Assembly (NCBI GenBank): GCA_963803875.1
Contig: CAWDOA010000017.1
Span: 41,684-105,683, forward strand
DNA from: JABDIY01 sp963803875
GTDB lineage: Bacteria; Actinomycetota; Acidimicrobiia; Acidimicrobiales; SZUA-35
Length of the DNA stretch: 64,000 nt
Direction of reading: 5' to 3'
The translations under genes and the position numbers were made by a program. The notes under the pieces were generated by a model. The model did not search any database and was not told the origin of the DNA. It saw only the letters and a list, made by a program, of their open reading frames with translations. Below, one piece after another: positions 46,388 to 54,076 of the stretch (within the stretch, counting starts at the first letter, position 1; each line of letters starts with the position of its first letter).

Positions 46388-46678
46388 CTACTCCTTGTTC
46401 GCAGTGGATGATGTTGCTGCCAGAAAGCCGGCAATGGAACGAACGGTACGCATCGATGCGTAGTCCCTCTCAGCGATGGTAACCCCGGAGAGTTCCCACA
46501 GTTTGGCCATCACATTTGTATGATCCATCGAATCCAGCTCGAACTCCTCGAAGAAGTCGCAGTTGTGATCGAGCGAGGGAAGCTCCTCCTCGACATCGGG
46601 AGCGACCATTGCGATTGCCTCGAGCACGATCTCGCCGGCGCGTTCAATGGTGAGTGGTGGGACCGATTCTGCCTTCAT
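46388..46678 (-). CDS. acyl carrier protein-like
   Basis: A 96-residue four-helix carrier protein. The phosphopantetheine site is FFEEFELDSMDHTNVMAKLW, with Ser in the DSM motif. Its start overlaps the stop of the E2 gene (ATGA). A carrier protein translationally coupled to pyruvate dehydrogenase E2 is unusual and suggests that acetyl units are passed to or from a carrier protein, which is inference. Confidence 0.82.
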   Translation of the reverse strand: MKAESVPPLTIERAGEIVLEAIAMVAPDVEEELPSLDHNCDFFEEFELDSMDHTNVMAKLWELSGVTIAERDYASMRTVRSIAGFLAATSSTANKE

Positions 46679-47949
46679 AGCTCCTCTGGTTTCTGTAGGT
46701 ACGCGTTGAGCCGGTTCAGCAGGCGGCTTCCGGTGGCTCCGTCGGTAGCCCGGTGATCAGCGCTGAGGGATGCGACCACGACAGGTCGCGGTGTCACTTG
46801 CCCCTCATGGACCATCGGCTGTTCTCTGATTCGGCCAAAACCGACCAGAGCTACTTGAGGCGGAAAGATCACTCCGTGAACTCGATCCGCTCCGTGGTCG
46901 CCCAGGTTGGTCACGGTGATGGTGCCTCCGTCCATCCAGCTGCTTCGCAGCGATCCACCGCGAGCCCCGGCGACCCGTTCTCGGAGGGCATCCATCGTTT
47001 CATCGATCGACAGCTTGTCGGCCTCCCCAATGACAGGTGTCACGAGGCCGCCCTTTCGAAGTGAGACCGCAACCGCAACGTTAACCTCGTCGGCCGCATG
47101 GAACATGCCATCTGACCAGAACCCATTGAGCGCGGGAACTTCGGCAAGAGCCCGTGCCGTCGCCTTGATCAGCAGTGCCGCCGGGACAATCCGCTCGGAT
47201 ACCTCCAGGTGTTCGTTGTGCAAAGCCATCCACGTCAGTGCTTCTGTCATATCCACGTCGAACTCGAGGTAGTAGTGGGGAATGTCTCGGTTTGCAATCG
47301 ACATTCGTTCGGCGATGGCGTGACGCATCCTCTCCGCCGGCGATGGCTTGGTGGTGCGTTGCGGTTCTGAAGTCTGATCGGGTTTGTCGGGAATATCCCG
47401 GGCGATTACCGCGCCGGCTGGTCCTGTGCCGTTGAGACTGGAAATGTCGACTCCTCGCTCCTTGCTGAGCGTGCGAGCAAACGGCGACGAAAGCGGTCCG
47501 GATTCCGCTCGGTCCAGGCGGGCCCTGGACGAAGTGACACCGGCAGGTTCGGGTGTATTCGATGTCGCCGGGGATGGCGCCGTGGGCGAATCGGGCGGGT
47601 CGGAGACGTCGCCGGTTTCGCCGGCCCGAGCAGGTGGTGCCGATCCCTCGTCCGGTTCGCTCAGACGGAGCAGGGGAGTTCCAACCGGCACTTGGACGCC
47701 GGCGTCCACCAGCACCTCGGTCACGATGCCCGACTGCCAGATCTCCACGTCGATGTCCGATTTTTCGGTTTCGACTCTTGCGACCACGTCACCTCGTTTG
47801 ACCTCGTCACCGGGGCTCACCAACCACGCAAGGACCGTTCCGTGATCCATGTCGGCTCCCAGCGAGGGAAGTGCGAAGAGCTGGTTTGCAGCGGTGGTGG
47901 CTGGTTCGCCCACCACGGTTCCTCCCGACTCAGCCACTGCCTCGCCCAT
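46675..47949 (-). CDS. pdhC: 2-oxo acid dehydrogenase E2 (dihydrolipoamide acyltransferase)
   Basis: A 424-residue E2. One lipoyl domain lies near residues 24-98 with lipoyl Lys in VETEKSDIDVEIW. A Pro/Ser-rich linker (about 100-150) and an E3/E1-binding domain (SPFARTLSKERGVDISSLNG, near 155) follow. The catalytic domain has HYYLEFDVDMTEAL and the active-site SADHRATDGATGSRLL (His-x3-Asp-Gly). It moves acetyl groups from lipoyl to CoA. It overlaps the E1 beta gene by 20 bases and the carrier protein gene by 4. No E3 gene is nearby. Confidence 0.92.
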   Translation of the reverse strand: MGEAVAESGGTVVGEPATTAANQLFALPSLGADMDHGTVLAWLVSPGDEVKRGDVVARVETEKSDIDVEIWQSGIVTEVLVDAGVQVPVGTPLLRLSEPDEGSAPPARAGETGDVSDPPDSPTAPSPATSNTPEPAGVTSSRARLDRAESGPLSSPFARTLSKERGVDISSLNGTGPAGAVIARDIPDKPDQTSEPQRTTKPSPAERMRHAIAERMSIANRDIPHYYLEFDVDMTEALTWMALHNEHLEVSERIVPAALLIKATARALAEVPALNGFWSDGMFHAADEVNVAVAVSLRKGGLVTPVIGEADKLSIDETMDALRERVAGARGGSLRSSWMDGGTITVTNLGDHGADRVHGVIFPPQVALVGFGRIREQPMVHEGQVTPRPVVVASLSADHRATDGATGSRLLNRLNAYLQKPEEL

Positions 47950-48958
47950 CCGTGATCATCTCTCGCGCCGCCTCGACGATGTCGTCCACCGTGGGGATCG
48001 CTGCCTCCTCGAGGTGTTTTGGGTAGGGGATCGGGACGTCAGCAGAACAGAGCCTGCGTACCGGAGCATCGAGTAAGTAGAAGCAGTCTTCGGTGATACC
48101 GGCCGAGAGCTCGGCCGCCAAGCCAACCGACTGCCAACCCTCGTCGACCACGAGCGCACGATGGGTTCGAGTGACCGATTCGGTCAAGGTGGATCGATCG
48201 AGCGGGCGGAGCGACCGAAGGTCGATCACCTCCAACGACATCCCTTCCTCAGCGAGCCGGTCGGCGGCCTCGATCGCCTTGGGAACGATCCCCGCCGAGG
48301 CGACCACGGTGAGGTCGGTTCCGTTTCGCCGCACGGCAGCAGAGCTCAGGTCGACCGGTCCTGGCTCCAGGGCCGCGGTGGTGTTGTAGAGCGTCGCATG
48401 CTCGAAAATGATCACCGGGTCGGGATCAGCCAGGGCTTCGCGGAGCATCCACCGAGCGTCGGTGACCGTGGCGGGAGCAACAACCCGTAGGCCGGGAACG
48501 TGGGCGTACCACCCTTCGAGGCTGTGGGAGTGCTGAGCTGCCAGTTGTCGACCCGCCCCGGTTGTCAGACGAACGACGAGAGGGACGCCGAGCTGTCCAC
48601 CCGACATGTGCCGCAGCGTTGCCGCGTTGTTGACGATCTGATCCAACGCCAGAAGACTGAAGTTGACCGTCATGATCTCCACGATGGGGCGCATACCGCC
48701 CAGGGCGGCTCCAACGCCGGCGCCGACGAACCCGGATTCTGACAGGGGGGTGTTTCGTACGCGGTCACGGCCGAACTCTTCGAACAAGCCTTTGGTAACC
48801 GCGTAGGTTCCTCCGTAGTCGGCAACGTCTTCACCCATGATGAAGACCCGTTCGTCCTCAGCCATCGCCTCTCTGATCGCCTCGCGCATTGCATCTCGGT
48901 AGGTGAGTTCGTCGGTCCCTTCGTCAGGGGCGTGGCTTTCATGCTGGGTTGTAGTCAT
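47930..48958 (-). CDS. pdhB: pyruvate (2-oxo acid) dehydrogenase E1 beta subunit
   Basis: About 342 residues from ATG 48958, overlapping the E1 alpha stop by four bases. The transketolase-like domain includes DERVFIMGEDVADYGGTYAV, the TPP-contact region NTPLSESGFVGAGVGAALGG, and QHSHSLEGWYAHVPGLRVVAPA. The C-terminal half matches the E1 beta closing domain (VVDEGWQSVGLAAELSAGIT). It forms the TPP-dependent E1 heterotetramer with the E1 alpha product. Confidence 0.92.
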   Translation of the reverse strand: MTTTQHESHAPDEGTDELTYRDAMREAIREAMAEDERVFIMGEDVADYGGTYAVTKGLFEEFGRDRVRNTPLSESGFVGAGVGAALGGMRPIVEIMTVNFSLLALDQIVNNAATLRHMSGGQLGVPLVVRLTTGAGRQLAAQHSHSLEGWYAHVPGLRVVAPATVTDARWMLREALADPDPVIIFEHATLYNTTAALEPGPVDLSSAAVRRNGTDLTVVASAGIVPKAIEAADRLAEEGMSLEVIDLRSLRPLDRSTLTESVTRTHRALVVDEGWQSVGLAAELSAGITEDCFYLLDAPVRRLCSADVPIPYPKHLEEAAIPTVDDIVEAAREMITDGRGSG

Positions 48959-50011
48959 GCCTTCACTTCCGGGGGTGCGGGCAGTGCGGTACCGGCACCC
49001 GCCCAATCGTCGGAATCATCGATCGAGGTGGTGCTCTCCGGTTCTTCGCCTGGGTGAGCCATTGCGTAGACGTGGTCGGTCAGTGTTTCTGGAGATTCCC
49101 AGTCGGCTGCTTCGGCAAATGCAACGGCGTCGTCGACTTCTTGGGATGCATCGTCCCATAGCTGGGAAACTTCGGCGTTGCTGATGTCACCACGAGCGAT
49201 CAAGCTGGCTGAGTACGTGGCGATGGGGTCGCGTTTTCTCCATTCCTCCACCTCACTAGGGTCCCGGTACAGATCCGGATCGAACATGCTGTGGGCCCGG
49301 AACCGATAGGTTCGGAACTCGATGAAGCTCGGGCCGCCGCCACCTCTGGTAGCCAGGATCGCCCGGTCCATCCCGGTTGCGACGTCTTCGATGTTCATCC
49401 CATCGATCGGCCAGGCCGGCATGTTGTAGCTGCTGGCCTTGAGTGCCAGGTCTGTCTCGGACTCGCTGGTGGCAAGTGAGGTGCCCATGGCGTACAGGTT
49501 GTTCTCACAGCAAAACAAGACCGGCAGATCCCATAGCGCCGCGAGGTTCATCGACTCGTGGAATTCGCCCTCGGCCATTGCCCCTTCACCGAAGAAGCAT
49601 GCGGTCACCCGGTCGCGGCCCGCCATGTGGTCGGCGAGTGCAAGGCCGACCGCCAGTGGTAGGTGTCCGCCTACGATTGCGTTTCCGCCGTAGAAATGTC
49701 TTTTGGCATCGAAAAGGTGCATCGACCCACCCCTGCCACCGGAACACCCGGCAGCCTTGCCATACATCTCGGCCATGATCGAGCGAGCCGGGACACCGCG
49801 CACCAATGCATGGCCGTGTTCGCGGTAGGTGCCCAAGATGTTGTCATCGTCGCGGAGCTGATTGATCGCGCCAGCCGCGATCGCTTCCTCACCGATGTAG
49901 AGGTGGAGGAAACCGCGGATCTTTGTTTGTCCGTAGAGTTCGGCGCACCGTTCTTCCAGCACGCGGAATTCGAATCATGTCGGCGAGCAGCTTCTTTGGC
50001 GCAGTTCTCAT
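48955..50011 (-). CDS. pdhA: pyruvate (2-oxo acid) dehydrogenase E1 alpha subunit, apparent +1 break near 49965
   Basis: About 351 residues from ATG 50011. The TPP motif is spread over GGHLPLAVGLALADHMAGRD, ACFFGEGAMAEGEFHESMN and LPVLFCCENNLYAMG, with phosphorylation-loop-like YRFRAHSMFDPDLYR. The first ~17 residues are separated by one extra base near 49965; skipping it gives KKLLADMIRIRVLEERCAEL, the usual E1 alpha N-terminus. The start codon overlaps the stop of the acetyl-CoA synthetase gene. It decarboxylates pyruvate or a related 2-oxo acid onto E2 lipoyl. Confidence 0.88.
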
Positions 50012-51731
50012 GTGGGTACCTCCAGGGTCGAGAGATCACCAACGTCGGTCCCGAGCTCCTGAGCCTTCAGGAGTCGGCGCATGATCTTTCCGCTTCGTGT
50101 GTGGGGGAGATTCTCGGCGAAGTCAATCTCTCGCGGTGCAACCGCGGGACCCAGCCGCTTGCGTGCGTGGGCGATCAACTGCTTGCGAAGGTCGTCGTTT
50201 GCCTCGAAACCCGAGGCGAGCACCACGAACGCTTTCACGATGTTTCCCGCTGTCGGATCCGGTTTTCCGATGACGCCCGCTTCGACGACTGCCGGATGTT
50301 CGGTGAGCGCACTTTCCACCTCAAAGGGTCCGATCAGATGCCCGGCCGATTTGATCACGTCGTTGTTCCGCCCTACGAACCAGTAGTAGCCGTCAGCATC
50401 CTTGCGGGCGAGGTCGCCCGAGTGGTACCACGGACCGGCGAAACACTGCTCGTACCGTTGTTGTTGGTTGAGGTAGCCACGGAACATCGAAGGCCACCCC
50501 GACAGAAGGGCAAGTTCACCAACCTCGTCGACATCGGCAACCTCGACGGGCATACCATCGGCATTCACCACGAGGTCCCCTTCGGCGTCGGTTTCCAGCA
50601 GGGTGGCGGTGATTCCGGGGAGCGGGCGACCCATCGATCCCGGTTTCACCAGTTCGTTGGCGAAGTTGGTGATCATGATTCCGCCGGTCTCGGTCTGCCA
50701 CCAGTTGTCGAGGATCGGAACACCGAAGACCTCCCTGGCCCACACCACCGATTCGGGATCCAGGGGTTCGCCGACGCTGGCGACGAGCCGCAACGATGAG
50801 AAGTCGAAACCGGCGCTCAAATCGGCGCCGACCTTTTGCAGCATGCGTAGCGCGGTTGGTGCGGTGTAAAGATGTTCACCTGTTGCTGTTCAAGGGTCCG
50901 GTACCAACGCTCGGCGTCGAATTCAGCCTCATCGACGATGCTGGTGACACCGTTGACGAGCGGCGAAATGATCCCGTACGACGTACCGGTGACCCAGCCG
51001 GGGTCGGCGGTGCACCAGAACACATCGCCGGGTTTCATGGTGAGGACGAGTCGGCCGGTCACAGCGTGTCCTACCACGGCGTTGTGGACGTGGACTGCGC
51101 CCTTGGGTTTGCCGGTTGTTCCGCTCGTGAAGTGCACAAGAGCATGGTCTTCTGGTGTTGTGTGAGCGGTGGTGTACTCCGGCTGCGCCTCGCTGAGGAG
51201 CGTTTCGAGATCCGATACCGAGGGGTCGTCGAAGTCGGCTGCTCCCGATCCGGCGATGAGTACCTGACGCAGAGCCGGTAGTTCGCTGCGTAGCGCCCTT
51301 ACTTTGCGTCGATAGAACAGCGCAGTTGTGACCAGGGTGTCGATCTGTCCGATCTGGAGCCTCATTTTGATCGGATCGGGACCAAAGGCTGCGAACAGCG
51401 GTGTGTAGACAGCACCGGCCTTGAGTGTTCCAAGAGCAGCAACGTAGAGGTTGGGGACTCGTCCCATGAGCGTGGCGACGCCCTTGCTGTTGAACTTCTC
51501 GACTACGTTGGCGAACCGGTTGGTTCGATCGACCATCTCGGCGTAGGTGAGGTCCACGTGAGTCCCGGACTTCGCCAGCCACCGAAGGGCCACTCGATCA
51601 CCATTGCCATCGGCAACGTGTCGGTCAAGGGCCTCGTAGGCGATGTTCAAACCGCCGTCGGGCAAGCCAGAAAGCTGATTGCCAGCATGGGCCCAGTCGA
51701 AGCGTGCACGGAGCTGTTCATATGTCTCCAC
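50008..51731 (-). CDS. acetyl-CoA synthetase-like AMP-forming ligase, apparent -1 break near 50869
   Basis: About 574 residues. The ATP loop ALVHFTSGTTGKPKGAVHVH is near residue 210. The ACS motif TADPGWVTGTSYGIISPL is intact, and the C-terminal domain contains DNWWQTETGGIMITN, WYHSGDLARKDADGYYWFVG and the catalytic Lys in TRSGKIMRRLLKAQE. At about 50869 one base is missing in a T run; inserting it restores VNIFYTAPTALRMLQKVG. It converts acetate, CoA and ATP into acetyl-CoA. It is the first gene of the seven-gene operon (ACS, E1a, E1b, E2, ACP, DUF4404-like, ClbS-like). A DosR-type box lies 36 bp upstream. Confidence 0.88.
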
Positions 51732-51767
51732 CTCATCAGTTATCCATTGGCCGCTTGCGGTTCGAAA

Positions 51768-51781
51768 GAGTCCAAGGTCCC
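51768..51781. promoter_or_regulatory. DosR-type box upstream of the PDH/ACS operon
   Basis: GAGTCCAAGGTCCC matches 10 of 14 positions with a perfect GTCCC right end. It lies 36 bp upstream of the start of the acetyl-CoA synthetase gene on the minus strand. Confidence 0.6.
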
Positions 51782-51881
51782 GCAGCCGCCCGCGTGGAGA
51801 TCGATCCTCGAGGTCGAATATGCCAGTGCCGGTCGCGTGGCAGGATTGTGTGAACCGGTGGACGACGACGGCGGGCTTTCG

Positions 51882-52166
51882 TCAGTCCTCTGTCATGTAG
51901 TGCTGTTGCACCAGCAAGGTGTCCACCTGGGGAGTGACATCGTCGGGACGGGGAGAAACCGAAAGATCGGGCACCTCCGGCTCCTCGTCCTCGAGGTAGT
52001 GAACGACGGCATCGGGGTTCGTCGGAACATAGAGCGGTCCCTCGACGAATTCGACGTGCATCGCTTGGTCCTCGGCCGCTTCGGCTGGTTCTTCGCGCAA
52101 GTCATCGTCGGGGTAGAACTCCCACGGTGTCTCCGCTGGTGGAGTGGGGTCCGGTGCGCTCTTCAT
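51882..52166 (-). CDS. small acidic hypothetical protein
   Basis: A 94-residue, strongly acidic, Pro-rich protein from ATG 52166 (PTPPAETPWEFYPDDDLREE, VHYLEDEEPEVPDLSVSP). No domain is recognised and it is likely disordered. A degenerate DosR-type box lies 36 bp upstream of its start, the same spacing as for the acetyl-CoA synthetase gene. It could be an island-specific partner or chaperone; function unknown. Confidence 0.6.
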   Translation of the reverse strand: MKSAPDPTPPAETPWEFYPDDDLREEPAEAAEDQAMHVEFVEGPLYVPTNPDAVVHYLEDEEPEVPDLSVSPRPDDVTPQVDTLLVQQHYMTED

Positions 52167-52202
52167 GCCATCGAGAGTAGACGGGAACAGGGCGCTCGAT
52201 AA

Positions 52203-52216
52203 GGGCCATCGGACCC
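52203..52216. promoter_or_regulatory. weak DosR-type box
   Basis: GGGCCATCGGACCC is a near-palindrome keeping G3, C5, G10 and C12 and both outer triplets, but matches only 8 of 14 positions. It lies 36 bp upstream of the small acidic protein gene. Confidence 0.4.
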
Positions 52217-52234
52217 TACCGATCTCAGTGGCGC

Positions 52235-53161
52235 TCAACTCAACGCAACCGCTGCCTGGGCTACTAGGTAGATCGCTATCAGGGCGATACCGAGCCTCGA
52301 GTCGAAGCGCTGGGTCCTCGCTGCGATCACCGTGGCCAGAGCCACCGCCGCCGCTGCCACTCCGACACCGAATTGAACGTCCTCGCTTACCGCTGAGCTG
52401 AACAACGCTGGGCCGATTCCCACCGAGAGCGTCGCATCCACGAAGCTCGATCCAAAGATGCCTCCAACGGCCATCGAGGAGGCGCCTCTCCTGATCGCAG
52501 TCCAGTCGACGGCAAGTTCGGGTAGCGAAGTCCCCAAAGACAATGCCATGAAGCTGCCGATGAACTCCGGAACGCCGAGGTCCTCCGACAGCTCTAGGAA
52601 TGAAGTCACCACACCAAATGCGAACGCGCCGACGAGTCCGAGCCAGAAGAGGGTCACGACCGCGTTTCTGAAGATGGTGGTGGTTCCAGTCGCGACAACT
52701 TTGCGAGGCCGTAGTTCGGACTGACCCAGCAGCACTGTTCCACCGAACCACAGCACGATGAGGACCACTCCGTCGAAGTGGCTCAGCGAGCCGTCACCAA
52801 CGAACACCCACACCATGACCGAAGCGAAGAAGGCCGCTGAGCCGATCGAGATCAGAAAGTTGCGTTCGACAACGATCGAGGAACCGGCGAAGCAGAGGAT
52901 GCCGAGCACCAGAGTGATTTGGGTCAGGACCGATCCCATCGAGTCCCCGACATTCACATCGCCGTGCCCCGATGCGGTGCTGACGATCGAGTTGGCGATC
53001 TCGGGCAGGTCGGTGCCGATCGACATGATGGTGAGACCGACCAGCGCCGGAGAAAAACGGGTCGACTCGACGATCTGCAGAGCCGTCGTAACCGCTCTTC
53101 GGCTCGAGACGGCGGTTCCGAAGATGCATCCGGCCAGGAGGGCGACCCACAGAGCGACCAT
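52235..53161 (-). CDS. sodium/calcium exchanger (CaCA) family protein
   Basis: A 308-residue multi-pass membrane protein with the two alpha repeats of the CaCA family: LVGLTIMSIGTDLPEIANSI near residue 40 and GSFMALSLGTSLPELAVDWT near residue 205, each with the conserved acidic residue. About ten hydrophobic segments in total. It exports Ca2+ or another cation in exchange for Na+ or H+. It is 9 bases downstream of the CBS gene on the same strand, which may sense energy state for it. Confidence 0.87.
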   Translation of the reverse strand: MVALWVALLAGCIFGTAVSSRRAVTTALQIVESTRFSPALVGLTIMSIGTDLPEIANSIVSTASGHGDVNVGDSMGSVLTQITLVLGILCFAGSSIVVERNFLISIGSAAFFASVMVWVFVGDGSLSHFDGVVLIVLWFGGTVLLGQSELRPRKVVATGTTTIFRNAVVTLFWLGLVGAFAFGVVTSFLELSEDLGVPEFIGSFMALSLGTSLPELAVDWTAIRRGASSMAVGGIFGSSFVDATLSVGIGPALFSSAVSEDVQFGVGVAAAAVALATVIAARTQRFDSRLGIALIAIYLVAQAAVALS

Positions 53162-53170
53162 GTGAGATCT

Positions 53171-53590
53171 CTAGGCCAACGCTGATGCGAGAAGGGGTCC
53201 GACGAGATCTCGGAGTGAGACGATGCCGTCGCGGTCCCCATCGTGTACCACGAGGTGGCGAACCCGAGCGATTGTCATGAGCGTTGCGGCTGCGCCAACA
53301 TCCTGATCAGCGTCAATGGAAAGAGGGTTTCTCGATGCCAGCTCACCAGCGGTTCGCTCCTGATTACACTCCGCTACGGCCCGCAGAACGTCTCGCTCGG
53401 ACAGGACCCCGAGATCGCCATTCTCGTAGTTGACGAGCAGGGCGCCGCAGTCGAAGAGCCTCATTCGGCGCGTTACCAGTTCGATCGTGTCGCCTTCGTT
53501 GGCGGTGAGAACGACGAACTCGGTGACGGTTCGCACCGGATCGTGAACGTCACCGCCCGGTAGGTTGGGCGGTAGTCGTCGAACATTCAT
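53171..53590 (-). CDS. CBS-domain pair protein
   Basis: A 139-residue protein with two CBS motifs (FVVLTANEGDTIELVTRRMR with VLSERDVLRAVAE; NPLSIDADQDVGAAATLMTI with IVSLRDLVGPLL). Like the CBS protein at 24.4 kb it resembles Hrp1-type adenine-nucleotide sensors. It heads the CBS/exchanger pair on the minus strand. A DosR-type box lies 53 bp upstream of its ATG. Confidence 0.85.
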   Translation of the reverse strand: MNVRRLPPNLPGGDVHDPVRTVTEFVVLTANEGDTIELVTRRMRLFDCGALLVNYENGDLGVLSERDVLRAVAECNQERTAGELASRNPLSIDADQDVGAAATLMTIARVRHLVVHDGDRDGIVSLRDLVGPLLASALA

Positions 53591-53643
53591 CGGATTCTCC
53601 TTGTTTCCGACTGGACACTACGGCGGTGTCCTCGATCGAGATA

Positions 53644-53657
53644 CGGGCTTTCGTCCC
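53644..53657. promoter_or_regulatory. DosR-type box
   Basis: CGGGCTTTCGTCCC matches 11 of 14 positions with a perfect GTCCC right arm. It lies in the divergent interval, 53 bp upstream of the CBS gene (minus strand). Confidence 0.65.
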
Positions 53658-53689
53658 AATCGGGCCGTGGCCGGAATTGAGCTGAGATA

Positions 53690-53703
53690 GTGACCTTGGG
53701 CCC
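53690..53703. promoter_or_regulatory. DosR-type box, degenerate
   Basis: GTGACCTTGGGCCC (reverse complement GGGCCCAAGGTCAC) matches 10 of 14 positions on the minus strand. It is 46 bp from the box at 53644 and 71 bp upstream of ATG 53775, so it could serve the plus-strand transcript leading to the P-type ATPase. Confidence 0.55.
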
Positions 53704-53774
53704 TAGCGGGCTCTGCGGACCGGTTCGACGCTTGCCGTAGACGAGAGCAGACCCCACGAGAGGAGGGTGTACCA

Positions 53775-54002
53775 ATGACTACTAGGACCGCCAAGCGGCG
53801 TGGATCCAGGGTCAGCGGCCGCTCCGTGAAAGTCCCTCTTGCCCAGATTTCGCTGTGGGCTCCTGATCAGCGAGCTGGTGGGCCTGAGCCCTGGCCACTC
53901 GATCCACAGACCCGTGAGTGCGGGCGGCGTGGCGTACAGCAGGCCCGAGATGCATTGGAACACCCTGTCGAGGACCGTGGATCTGGCCGTCGAGCGAACT
54001 AG
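53775..54002 (+). CDS. short basic ORF with strong ribosome-binding site
   Basis: A 75-residue candidate (starts MTTRTAKRRGSRVSGRSV). The reason to consider it is an unusually strong Shine-Dalgarno (GAGGAGGG) 8 bases before the ATG, plus DosR-type boxes upstream. No family is recognised, and all three plus frames of 53775-54076 have weak coding character, so the region may hold a frame-broken gene or a leader peptide. This 486-base stretch (53591-54076) is otherwise without a firm gene. Confidence 0.35.
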   Translation: MTTRTAKRRGSRVSGRSVKVPLAQISLWAPDQRAGGPEPWPLDPQTRECGRRGVQQARDALEHPVEDRGSGRRAN

Positions 54003-54076
54003 CCGACACTGCTCATCGGTGGATCAAAGCAGGGAAACAGCGGGACCCCTGTGCCGAAATCCAGCTCACTGGTGCA

